Source of the DNA: Anastatus disparis
Taxonomy: Eukaryota; Arthropoda; Insecta; Hymenoptera; Eupelmidae
Length of the DNA stretch: 64,000 nt
Assembly: GCA_017163975.1 (NCBI GenBank)
Contig: JAFFSR010000227.1
Coordinates: 372,001-436,000 of the forward strand
Direction of reading: 5' to 3'
Shown here: one piece after another, positions 35,274 through 48,488 of the stretch
Numbering within the stretch: the stretch's first letter is position 1
Layout of the letters: each line of letters starts with the position of its first letter
The notes under the pieces: generated by a model
What the model saw: the letters and a program-made list of their open reading frames with translations, nothing else
Databases searched by the model: none
What the model was told of the DNA's origin: nothing
Program-made: the position numbers and the translations under genes

Positions 35274-38200
35274 TATCTTTTTTAGAATTGGAAAAAATAA
35301 ATATTTTAATTTTTAGATATTCATCATTGTTTCTGATTGCGCTTTACAAGACAAAAAAGTCATTTAACTAATAAATTTTTAACATATAAACGAATGTTAC
35401 AATCATTTAAAACTGTATATTAACATAAGTAATCAAACATAAGTTTCTAATGGATGATCAATCAATCATATATAAGAACATATAAATTATACAAAACTCT
35501 ATCTAATAATTTTATAATATTATTTAACAATTATCTATAATCTATGCATGATCACATAGAAATTATTTTATTATTTCAAGAATTGAAATTTTTGCTTTTT
35601 ATCTTAATAAAAAATAAGTTTTTTTCATTAACAAACAATATTTAAATATTTTAAAATCGACAATTAAATTTACGTGTAATGTCTTTTAAATTTTAAGAAA
35701 CTATTAATTCCATGGTTTTAACATTAAAATTATCACATAGGAGATTATTTTAAAAGCTATGTTTGCTAAGAAAAAATATTCTAAATGCGTGACTTTGACA
35801 ATTTGTTCCGTAGTTGTAACAACGTTCACTAAAATTTTTATAAAAAAATTTTCTCTTCAGAATTTTCATTATAAATAAATGAAAAAAATTCAACTGTTTA
35901 AAATAAAATTTATTCTGAGTGATTATTATTTTTTCAATAAAAAAATTCTATATTCTTATTATATTTTTTTCATGATAATTCTTCAATTTTAAATATTTTA
36001 CTTTTATCCATCTAGATTTTGACTTTCAATCTCAAAATTTCTACCATTTCTTCGTAAGTTCTTTCTAAATGAAACTATTTTAAAAGCAAAGTCACATTTC
36101 TCTATAATAAATATATGAAGAAAAATATTGAAGGGCTTTAATATTTTTTCAGTTATTTCTAACTTTAAATAAACTCAACTGCATTTATAGCAAAATACTT
36201 CCTCAACAGAATAATAAAAAAAAGTCACAAAAGCTACTCAATGCTAATCAATAAATATAACAACAAAACACAATTAAAAAAATTTCTTTAAAAAACGTGA
36301 AATTACTAATTTTTCTAAGTATGCAATTAGCCTGAAAATAAAATAAGTGTACTTAATTAAAATTGCCTGAATTCGAAAGTAGAATCTCTTGAAGCGCAAA
36401 ATAGAAGTAATACTATATCTAGAGTAAAAATCTTTGTTATAAAATAGAAGAAATGAAAATATAAAAGAATCAAATTGAAAAGTCGGAAAAGTTTTTCTTT
36501 TCTTTCATCCTAGCTCGCTTCTTCTTTTAGATAGTTTCTATTATAACTTTAACATTGAGTACGCTATAGGTATGATAAGGGCGCTTACAATCGCACGTTT
36601 CCAGGCTATTGTCATTTTTACTCCAGTTTGGAGCTTATCCAGAAGTACATAAGTCGTAATTCAACTTCAGTTTTATACAAGTTCAAAAAAATATAAAGCT
36701 TACGTTCGAACGTTAAGAGAGAGAGAGCAATTCATAATATAAACAACAATCGTAAAAATAACTTTTTTTACCATTTTCACAATGACAAGAAAAAAAAGCA
36801 AAATCTTTGGCTATTGTCGACGAGGATTCTGTGAAAAGCCCTATAGCTTCAATTATATGGATTCATATTATGTAACTGTGCTCTAGATACTACACTTTTC
36901 TCAGGACTTTTCTAAGTACACTTTTTTGTCGGAAAAATTTATTTAAAATTATTTTTTAGTTCCTGGAAATTATTTTTTCTTTAAACTTAAACACATTTTA
37001 ATTAACTCATAATCTCATAATATCATTAATTATTATTTTAGATTGTATAATCAGTAGTAAGACTTTGTTTGCTTATCTTCTAATTATAAATTTCAGCTAA
37101 AACGAACTGATTTTAAAATACATAATATGGGTTGGCAATGCACGTCAAATAATAAACTTCAAGTATACATTAAATGTCCGAATATAATGAGTTTATAGTT
37201 TATTTAAAAATTTAAATTGCTCAAAAAAAATCCCACATTTATTTTAAAATTATTATTAAAGCCAATCTAAAAATGTAAAATATTAGTATTTATATTTAAA
37301 TGTCTAAAGCATTGGAAAATATCATTTGAGTGACAGGTGAAAATGAAAAATTGAAAAATTGCAAATATACCGTTAAATTATTTTACATAAAATCAAATAG
37401 TACAAAAAAATCCTGTAAAATAACAAACGCTGTAAAAACGAGATTGCATATTCAATTTAAGAAAAATAATGAACTTAAAATCAATAAATTTCCTTATGAT
37501 CCTATATGAAGCTATACAGTAATAAAAAAATTATATGTATAATTTCTTGTAATATTAGAAAATTTCTTCAATTCGATTAAAATAATGCAAATATAACGAA
37601 AATAATGGTCGGTGGCATAAATTAATGCATATTTCTTAATAATATATACAAAAACGTTAAATTACAAAAGAATTGCAAAATATTAAATATTCAAAGTCTA
37701 ATATGAATGAATTTCTTTTTAATTTAGAAGCTAGTTAAAAATTATGAAAAATTGAATTTAATATAAAAAAAAATAATAGCGTGAAATGGCAACGCAACAT
37801 TATTTCATGCCATGTTATTTTTTAGAATTTTCTACTGTTGTTCTACAATTTTCCTCTTATAAAACGAGAATAAAATAAAAAAAGGAGCTAAGGGCTGAGC
37901 TCGGTAATACAACCAACCACAAATATAAAGAATAATATTATCTTTAGATAACGAAGAAAATGTAATTTACGAATTTTTTCTAATATTTTATTTTCTTTGA
38001 AATAACTTTATGTAATTAATTAAAATTATAAAATTTTTTAAATATTTCTCTGTATAATTTCGGAAAATAGGTAATACTTATTAGCTTGTAAATCATTAAA
38101 ATTTCTACTATTTTTAATTTACTTATTTAGAAATTTTTGACTAAATTTCTAAAAGTTTCATGTTTGCTGTACTATATAATAAAAGTTAAAATAATTAAAT

Positions 38201-39300
38201 AAATAACGCACTTAAAAAAAAAGTTACTGTAGAAAATAAATTATTGTTGTAAGTAATAAGAGGAAAAATGTATTCAGACGTTTACAAGTCCAAAGTTTTG
38301 ACATAAATTTTTTCTCAACCTTCTTCATAAAGATAAAGCTGATTTTGCAAATTCATGTATTTTTTTTCTCTACTGTTGTGTGTAAGATGTTAGTCTGCAT
38401 AGTTAAATGTATGTCTACATAACGTAGCTGCTGATATTTATATGCTACGAAAAATCTCTAACTCTGCATGAAGTGTACTTATTTAAAAAAATAATATTTG
38501 CTATTTTTTAAAATGTATCAAGCAATTAGTTCAATGGAACATCTTTCTATTTTTCTAGTTCATCTTTTTAACTAATCAGATTAATTTATACTGTTAACAC
38601 ATGTTTTCATTTTTATGTCAGCATGAAATTTATCTTTAAAAATAAAAGTTCATTACTTTTAAATATTATGAGTTTAAATCTTTGTTGCAATAAAATATAT
38701 ACGAAATTAATATATAAATAGTGAAGGAACCGATAGGTAGAAATCAACGCTATACGTAAGTCCATTGTTCCATTTTACGTCAAACCTTAATATACATAAG
38801 CATTCAATGTGCTTATTATTCTGAACTTTGAACGAGGACATCGCATTGAACGTTCGGTCAACAGAAAGAATAAGAAAAAAAGAGGAAAAAATCTGTATAT
38901 AAAGTACGTCAAACATCTTATGAGGATGAATAATACAAAAAGACTATATATAGATATTTAATGTATCATCAGTCCATCAACAGGAAAAGTTTTAATTTAT
39001 AATGTCGTTATCGGCCAATAACAGGCATTTCGAAGAGAAATTTTCAAATACAAGCCACGTAGTACATATTCATGAACAAAAGTAACATCAAAGCATACTA
39101 CTTAATAATGTCAACTTAACTCGAGTGTATTCAATGTTAACTTATTGATTCTATATAATTTAAAATAGTAAAAACTAGTATAATCGAACAGTCAGTCGAA
39201 TGGAAAAAAGAAGGACTTGACCTATAATTTAAATGTTATATTTTAATATAGTTTAAATAATACTGACGTTGAACTTTGCTAATATATATTGGTATGACGT
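35274..39300. other. Gene-free AT-rich stretch
   Basis: No reading frame, RNA gene or clear repeat was recognised over 4 kb. A slightly less AT-rich block at 36540-36740 has no recognisable motif. Confidence 0.5.
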
Positions 39301-39344
39301 TATTTGAGCGTGTTAGCCTTTTATCTTATTTTTTTGATTTTTCG

Positions 39345-39620
39345 AAAGTCAGTTCATCCCTGTACACATATATAGGATTGTCGTTCTCCTCGTCATGATC
39401 GTCGTGTGACGTAAGCGCTTTGCCGTGACGTCAAAGCGCTGCACGGATCGATCCTTCAGTTTATATGTTTGCTTTGGCCCACAAAAGCTTTCTACATCTA
39501 TATAGAACGCAGCCCTTTTATGTTCCTCCAATAAAGAGCCTGGAATTCAAGACCTGCCTCCAAGCTCTTGATAAAAGAGCTATAAAAGCTTCATACACGT
39601 AGAATAGCATATATAGGACA
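39345..39620. promoter_or_regulatory. Candidate regulatory island with paired CRE-like sites
   Basis: A G/C-richer island in an AT-rich desert. TGACGTAAGCGCT at 39407-39419 is followed by TGACGTCAAAGCGCT at 39426-39440: two CRE/ATF-type TGACGT sites, each with an AGCGCT motif, in tandem about 19 bp apart. Further on are repeated AGAGC/AGCTC motifs and a TATA-like GCTATAAAAGC at about 39580. No gene is seen next to it, so the role is inference only. Confidence 0.35.
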
Positions 39621-42600
39621 TTTATACGTCATCATTATATATAGCTCTTTATACAAATATATAATATATATTTAAACATTCTAAAGCTTTAAACACAATT
39701 AGAACCTTTATTTCTATATGGATTGTCACTTTCAAGCGATTCCTTTATATAGATTTTAAAAATTTATTAATTTTTTAAAAATAAAGGATTTTATCTTACT
39801 TATCCCGAAAGCATCGGTATAAAATGTTTTACGAGTAATCTCGGCAGAATTTTCAACATATACACTACAAGTTCCGGTGATCGACCGTTGCTGACGTAGT
39901 ACACTTCAATCTAGAGCAAATAATTTCGTTTTGCCCTTTTCTCGTCTCGTCACATTTACACAAGTTTAAACTTTAATTATTTATAACATTAAATATGGAA
40001 ATAAAATTATTAATTCTTATATTTTAATTCTACAAACATATAAATTTCTACATATCAAGGCAAGCCAAATTATTAATTATCAATCTGAATTTTGGAACGT
40101 TCGCAAGCAAGACTCCTAAGGTAAATCCCGAAATTTTAGGAAAAACCATTTTCAGTTTAATCACCAGTCCAGAAACATTTTTTTATATCAAGAAATTTTG
40201 GCTTAAATAATAAGTAAAATTTAAATATTTTATGCTTTTACTGCTTCTTGTTAGATATAAACTAAAGTCACGTACTTGTTATTCAAGCATATTTTTTCAA
40301 CAACCTCATTAGTAAGAAATCAAAATATAAAGTATAGAACATTTATCTAATTTATGCAGAAATTTTTTTTTCAACATTAAGAAAATTTCGAGTTGTACAT
40401 AAGTTGCTAAAATTATTAAATAATAAAATATCAAACTAAAAGAAGAGTCAAAATTCAAAGAATTATTTAAAAGATTTGAGAAAAGTTTTTTTCTTCAAAG
40501 TTTGAAAATTAAATAACTTAAAGCATCGAAACGCAGGCTTTTTTAGCTTTTTTATGGCATATCACTATATATCCATTAAGTTAATGCGGTACAAAATGAA
40601 AATTACACGCTCTCTTTATAGAAGTACGAGAGGGTAAAAAAAACGAAAAGTGGCTACTTCTGAATGTTATGATACGTGAGAATGGTAAACATTTGCACGC
40701 GATGCCGTGTATTTTTAGCATTATGCTTTTTATAAAGTAACTTGCAAGACTATAATAATAATATATCGTGAAAATTGTACATTAAAACAAAGATCACCCA
40801 AGGGACTATTTTTTTAAGCTCATCATTGACCATTGTATTAGTAATTGCTACTAGAGCAATAATTTTAAAAAAACTATCACTCAGTTAATCAAAATATAAT
40901 AATTAAAATAATATTTTAAAAATAAAAATTCATTTTTAAATTTAAAAATTAAATGTTTATGAGTCATGCTGAAAGTTAATCCATTTTATTCTAAAATTTA
41001 TCTTGCTATTGTAATTACTAATATAATTGCTTACTAAATAAATAGCTGCAATTGTTAAAAATTAAAAAATTTATTAATTAAAAAAAAGTTAATAATAAAA
41101 ATGAAAAAATTGCTTCTATGTGTAAAAAATAAAAAATCTGAAAGAAAATCGTAGCAGTGATGTGCCTAGATTACTTAAATCTCTATAAACTATCGGAAGA
41201 GCATATTCTAAGTTTACTGCCCTCTCCTAAAATTAGACTAGTCTAATGCCAAATAAGCAAAATCTTCTTTACACACCGATGTTATATTCACGTTCAAGGA
41301 CCATTTAGTCAAATACTTTTTGGCTATTAAAATACAAAATATAACTCTCTCTCTCTCTCTCTGTTTTATATATCTATTATACAATTTTACCTTTACACGT
41401 ACTTATGTTTACTATGACAGCTCTTATCTTTTTTTTTCTTGGTACAGATCCAAGTTAAAACTTTACCGTATGCCACGAAAGCCGATAAGTCGTCAAGCAT
41501 TTCTTTCACTTTTTTTTCTACTTAGACTGTGTATATATATATATAGTCTTCTTTTTCAATACATTGTCTCTTCAAAGTTATTCATCGCGTGGCTACGGAT
41601 TAACTTTGATAATACTTAAATTAATGATGATTGCTCGACTCTGAGTTTCCGACAAAAAAATCTTTGACTTTATTTATACTTGCCGCGCGTTTTCATTTAA
41701 TAATAGGATATACTTTTTTTCGTTTTTTATGTAACGTGTAATTATTTTTTTGTTTTTTTTTTTATTTTTGGTAAATAACAGTTTCTATTATGAATCATTG
41801 TGATGAATTAATGACATTTTCACTTGAATTTCAAGTTATTGTGATTTTTCACTTTTTAGATTAAAAAAAAACTGTTTAGTGTTTATCTTTTGTGCATTTA
41901 CTTATTCATTTGTAAACAGTTTTTAAGATTAAATCATGCAAGATTTTTATGACAAAATAATAATATTTTTAAAAATATTAATGAAGAATTATTTTTTTAA
42001 CGAAAAATACGACTTAGATAAACGTTTTTAGAACTCTTAATGTTTTCTGTAAATAAATGAGAAATACTATTGAAATACAATAAATAAATTTAAATTTCAA
42101 TTAATTGTTTTGCATCTTTAATTACAAACAAATGACTTTCCAGAATAGCAGAGTTCAAAATTTTGTATAATTTACCGAACAAACAAGATCTAATTAACGC
42201 ACCAATGTGGTAATTAAAAAAAGAATGATAAAACAATGACTTTGACCAATAATGCATTTACTGCTTTTTTAATTATCTTCTACTATTTTAATTAAATTTA
42301 GTGCTATTTTAATGTATTGTGATGACAATATTTTTCTTATTCTTCAATTTTTCTCAAATCTTAATTTACTAATTGAAATGATAAAAAAAATTTTTAGACC
42401 ATATTTCTCTTTTTATACAATAAATTAATAAATATTAAATTCTTGTTAAATCACCTTTTATACATTAAAACTTGTAAATAATCATTGTTGTTAACTTTTC
42501 TCAAACATATATTAAAAAAAATTTATAATAATTCACACCAATGGTATTCTTATAAATCAAATAATAGCCATTGAAGCACATTACAACCTCCTTCAATTAT

Positions 42601-44051
42601 AAAGTCAAATAATTGATTAACTTGAGTATAAAAAAAAATAATAATTTATTGGAATTTAATGTAAAAGTGGCACATTGAATATTATAAGTGAAACTCTCGA
42701 TTGACAGACGTTAAAAGAAAGCATAAAAAAACATTGATTTAAAAGCACGTAAAGCAATAAATGTCATTCAATATTATAATTATTTGATACGAAAAGCCAC
42801 GTATACACGGAAAATGTATTTACGCCTCCGTTAAAGGTATATTTGAGATAGAAAAGACTTTATATAACCATAGCTACAGACTTTTAAATGCTTGCAACTA
42901 GGTAGTAGGTAATTTATTTGTTTCAGTTCAATAGCAACAGCATCCACTTATTCATCGAACTTGATGCTTTATTATTACTTTTTTTACTTTCTTTTTACTG
43001 TTTTTTAATATTATTTAATTTAAGTATCGGTATGTCTTGTTGACTTTTGTTCTTGCAATTTCTAATTCTTTATTATTTAAATTTCTTTTTTTCTTGTGTT
43101 TACAGTCAATTACAGTAAAGTTTTCGATATGTTTCAGATTTTTTTAACACTTTTCATTAATTTCATTGCAAATGTTTATTCAAGTGAAAAGAAGTTTTTT
43201 TTTTAATAGAAAAAAAATCATTATTTTCTTATTTACTCTAAAAAGTTTTTTAATCCTTTCAGTCATGCAATTCAATTCACTTTTTTCGTATGTATTTGTT
43301 TATAATAATAATTAATAGTTATAAATTTATAAAATATCATCAGCATTATAAATAGTAAGGCTATGTGTATCTGAAAATACAAAAAATCCAAGAATCAAGC
43401 ATGATATTGCAAAAATATTGAGGTAAAAAAAAAGAAAATTAGATAGCCGATATATCGGCTCCTGTGACTGTAAGGGTTAAATTATTTAATTTGCAGTTCG
43501 TAATTTTATTATTTTATTTAACATCACTGTATTTATGCTATCATTGCGATATCTACCGAATGAACTTTGTAATTTCTTTGTAAGAATGAAGTATTTGCTA
43601 ATTTTTAAAGGACATCCATCCAATAAACAAGTTGTACTTAATTATTGAAGACACATCTTTTGTTAAATCTGAAAGGAATAGCCAGACGTTGGACCTAAAG
43701 TGTTAACTTTATTTATGGCTTTTCTTTCCGTCATCTCCAGAGTCTTTGCGTGCTTGCATTCTATTTTATAATATTGGAATTGCACAGCCTTTTCTCTGTC
43801 TGACTTGGTATTTCTTTGGCATTGTAAGAGGGTATTCATGAAATGCAATGTCGTCGCTATCAAACAATATATTACAACTCAATGCGTTTACTTGGCTATT
43901 ACAACTTGATTTATATACCTCTTAAACTTGTTTCTTATACTGAACCTCTTCCAACGTTTAAATAATCCATTTCCGTTCTATTATAGTGCTTCTTATTAAA
44001 ATATTATTAGCACCGTCTTTACTCTATCATTCATAGACAATCTTCTTTTTA
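39621..44051. other. Gene-free AT-rich stretch
   Basis: No gene was recognised. It contains a (CT)n microsatellite at 41344-41362 and a palindrome AGCCGATATATCGGCT near 43445. Confidence 0.5.
41344..41362. repeat. (CT)n microsatellite
   Basis: About nine CT dinucleotides in a row (ACTCTCTCTCTCTCTCTCT). Confidence 0.85.
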
Positions 44052-44129
44052 ATTAATTTTAAATTAACATTAATTTTAAATTAACATTAATTTTAAATTA
44101 ACATTAATTTTAAATTAACATTAATTTTA
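44052..44129. repeat. 17-bp minisatellite, about 4.6 copies
   Basis: The unit ATTAATTTTAAATTAAC is repeated four times without a mismatch and then partially. Its perfection suggests recent expansion. Confidence 0.92.
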
Positions 44130-47100
44130 TTATTAATTTAAATATTGAACTTACTTTTTTTTCTTAAAAAAATGTTCATTGAAAATTGCAAAAGAAAGCA
44201 ACAATGTCAAAAGAAAATGAAAAAGCATATGTACATAAAGTCTAGACAGTCTATTACATCGCCTCGAGGCAGAATGCCGCTAGTTTTTTTATTAAAAAGA
44301 AGAGCACATGCATAACCTTTTAGTATATAACGTTATGTCAACATTATGTAACTTAATCGCTGAGTGAATCTACAAAACCATTGGCAAAATTACATTCCAT
44401 ATTAATGTCTACTTCACGTGCACATGTAATTTACCGTATAATGTAATTGCTTTGCGTCGAATGTCTCAGTTAATATGAATAAGCTATTTTTAGTTTATTA
44501 AATTTCATTTGCTTATTTAATTTTCTTAAATTTTTAATAAAGTTAGAAAATTCATTATCTTCAGTATAAAGATACTTGACTTTTATTTTAATTTAATATT
44601 AGACGTTATATATCATAACAATCGATTTGACCATTAAACGCACAAATCTTACAATCTAAATTGAGTCAAAATTTTATTGTAAGCTATATATAAGAAAAAA
44701 ACATGTTTTATAATCCAATAATAGAAACTTAATAACATCTTTGCATGTAAGGAATAGCTATACAAGAGAAAATCGAAAATGAAAGAGAGCTAACTCAACA
44801 TTTTAAATAACAAGAGGACTTTATAAAATTCCATAAACTTTCTCTCTCTCTGTACTGCTTGGGTAATATTCAAGTGCACCATATTTAAAGCAAAGTAATT
44901 CCGGATGTGTTTGTACTTGACACAAACAACATTATACGTATATCAAAGTGGCATCGATTCGTATCGTAAAACAAATTATATGAGTTTGGCTATATACATA
45001 TAGGAATTTTTATGTCAATTCGGTCAATTTCTCAAAATTTCAATACGTTCCATTTGACCTAAAAAAATTATAGAAACATTTTTAAAGATTAAAGTCACTA
45101 AAAATAATGATTTTTAACTATTTATATTTTTTATAAATTATATGATTTAGCAATATTTTATTAAAAAAATAATAAGTTTTGGAAGAAAATTATTAGAATG
45201 TTTTTTACTTTCCAAAAACTTCAAAAAATTTAATAATTTTCAGTTCAGAACCAATTTTCTATTTCTCTTTATTTTCTTGTTGTAAAAAAATGAATGCTTG
45301 AAAAAACAAATTTTTTTAATAGTTATACTTTCATTTTTCCACCTGTCAGATTAAGAGATATAAAAGAAACATTCCAAATTTTTTATTCTTTATCCAAATA
45401 TTTTCAAAATATCTCCTCACCTACCCTTCCACTTTAATTAAAAAAGAGTATGGAATAAACATATTTTTTTAAAATTTTTGATAAAGATTAAAAATTCAGG
45501 AAAATGCAATATTTTGATAACTAAGAATCAGGTGAATTCTATATAGATTCTGTAGATTGTTTTTAAAATAAAACTATTTTTATAACTTTTTTTCCAAAAA
45601 TCAATGTTTTTTGAATTCAAGATTGATAATCTTTATAATTTAGAAAAAAAGATCTAAAGATTACATTTTTCAATGTTCTAGAAATTTTAAAAATTTGGAC
45701 TTTGATTTGTAAAATATTTTTGATACCAAATGGAACATATTTTTAGAATTTCAGCGATATAATATAACACTGTGGATCTTAAATCCGCATATTCGGGACG
45801 ATCTAGTAAAACGCTAAATAAGCTGTTTCTTGGACTTGACAAAAAAGTATTGTGAGAAATCCCTCTCTTTTTTACAGGGTTTAAAACGGTATTTATATTA
45901 AATTTGCACATTACACAATAATTTTCAAACATTTTTTAACATATAATAATACATAAAATGACCGAAAGAATATATAAACACTAGAATAAAGCACTAAAAA
46001 CGTCAATAACAACGATTAATTTTAAATAAGAAATGTATTTTGTTCGGGCACGCGTACACGAACAGAGTAACGACAAAGAACGGTGTGTATACGAGTTAAA
46101 TGTCTTGTTAGAATTTTCGTAAAAAATATTTGCGAATCATCAATAGTTTTAACTGCGGTAAAGAAATATTATATTGTCAAGAAAAATAAATTAGGAAAGA
46201 AGAAATAAATTATTTGAAATTATATTGCTTTTCTTTTTTGATTTAGTATTCGCGGAGTGCATAGTTTTTGCGAGTTTATAGTTTTTTTTTTTTTTATTTT
46301 CATTTGTGAAGCGCTTAGTTTTTGGTAAATATTGATTTCCATGCGTATAGATCTCGTGTAGCGGATTTATGCTCCACGTGCTATAAAATAATATACGATG
46401 CGTGTACTCAAAGTGATCCTTTTGTACGGCGTGCCGTCGAAAAAAGGACCACTTAGAGTCCATGTATAGTAATGCACTAATAGATTCTTTTGTAATGTTA
46501 AAAAATAGTTGTGTATTGATTGATATGAAGAGGGAGAATAAGAGTACTGCATTAAGTTCATTTGAAAAGCACATAAATTTAAGAATACTGGATTATTTAC
46601 AAATATTTGATGAGACAAATGCGTAAAAAAATAAATACACAATTAGTTTTTTTTTGTACATTACAAAATTTATCATTGTTATTATTATTTTTACTATTTA
46701 GATTTTATAATTCGATATTTTCAATTATTGTATGCAAAATTTTATAATAATTCTAATCATAAATATGCGTAATTTTGTTTTTTATCATCATTTTGTCATT
46801 ATGCCATTATAAGTTGAATATATAAACTAATAATTAAAACTTAACAAAGAAAAAGATAAAATTGTACTTTTTGTACAAAATGAACTCTTTTAAGTCACTT
46901 TTACCGTAATGTATATTTTAAGTTGACGTGCAACAATTATTATTCAAAAACAAGAAAATAACCATGTAAATTTAATATGTTGCAAAATGAATTATTAAAT
47001 ATTTTAGTCTTTTAGATACAAATAATGATAAAATATCAATATATTTTTATCTGTTGTATTTAGAATTCATTGAAAATATAATTTTTGTGTTATAAAACCG

Positions 47101-48488
47101 TTTCCTTAATTGATTACAATAAAAAATAGTATTTTATATTTTATTTATTATTTATATATTTAGAATTATTTTTTAGTATAAATGATCAATTAATTGATTA
47201 TAGTATGTAATTTGTACGAAAGTTATTAGAAAAGTTTTTGTAACAATATAACATTATAAAAAAAGATAATATCGTTCATTTCAATAATATCAGACTGTTA
47301 TTATTATTAAAATTAAAATTAATGAAATTTTACTAATTCGTAAATAATATTCAATAGATTATTTAAAAATATATCAAGTACGTGAAATTCAGTCACCTGT
47401 AAAAATTTCACTAATTATTAAAATATTAAATTACAATATATCTATGTTCTATCGAAATCAGCAACAATCAGCATAGTTTTGTCGTATTATTAACATGCAC
47501 TTTGAATTTATACATCTTATTTAGAAAAATAAATAAAGACAACTTGTCAGTATATCCTATATTATAGACATAATTGCATAATTTTTAAATGCATTTAAAC
47601 ATTGTTTTTACCTGTACAATCTTCTATATAATCATATATACGATGATATGTAAAGTGTATAGAGGTAAACTGCAGAAGACGAAAGGCTTTTTGCCGCAAT
47701 TACGGCAGTTTGTATCATGTAAAATGTATGAGGATGCTGCGGTTAACATTGTCGCAGTATACCTTCAACGACGTACGTCTATTTTTTTGCTTTTAACTCA
47801 AGTAGTCTTTTACGCTTATATACACCTAAAGATTTTAACCTAACAAATTTTAACCAAACATCACTCTTCTTTCTCACTGCGTTGAGTTATTTTGCTCGTA
47901 TCGTCGGGCTTGAGTTATAAATAGAATGACTATACGTAAACCTTTCGGTTATTCGTGTGTATAACAGCTTGTTGACTATCAAGTGCCTTTTGAGTGCTGG
48001 AGACTAGATTAAAACGCGAAGAAAGATAGTGCTTTTTCTCACTCGAAACATAAAACAAAGCAAATTCAAATATTTATTACTTTTTAATGGATTTTATTTT
48101 ATATTATATACTATACGAGAAATTTTTTTACGCTACTTTATTAAATCCATCAAAATTTCACTGATATTTTAATGAAAATAAAATATTTCAATTATTAATT
48201 CTTAATTTCATTAAATTTATTTCGGAAACTTAAATTAAATCTCCCATTTTTTCACATTTATTTTGCATTTCATCAGATAATCACATAAAAATGAAGTTGA
48301 TTACAAAAATTAGCAGTATTTAAACAAAAGAACCTTTCCCGTCAGCTATGGCCTAACTGTCGAAAAACTAAAACTCAATTTCGGAACAAAAAATTTTTTT
48401 TTAACGATAGGGATTTTAACATTAATTAGCAATAAAAATTTAATAGTAATCTAAATATACATTAAAATTATTTTTGAAATCATAAAAA
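44130..48488. other. Gene-free stretch upstream of the COX6A-type gene
   Basis: No exon or RNA gene was recognised. Less AT-rich patches occur at 46020-46100 and 47640-47780, but the frames there have no recognisable content. The promoter of the downstream gene presumably lies in the last part. Confidence 0.45.

Noticed and set aside
44052..44129. CRISPR-like regular repeat
   Set aside because: The 17-bp units are directly adjacent with no spacers; it is a minisatellite, and the DNA is eukaryotic.
45687..45932. 81-aa minus-strand frame with LDRPEYADLRST
   Set aside because: The patch looks slightly protein-like but no family was recognised and the flanks are AT-rich noise.
47589..47843. 84-aa reading frame upstream of the COX6A-type gene
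   Set aside because: No similarity that I recognise and no clear splice site joining it to the downstream exons. It stays unannotated.
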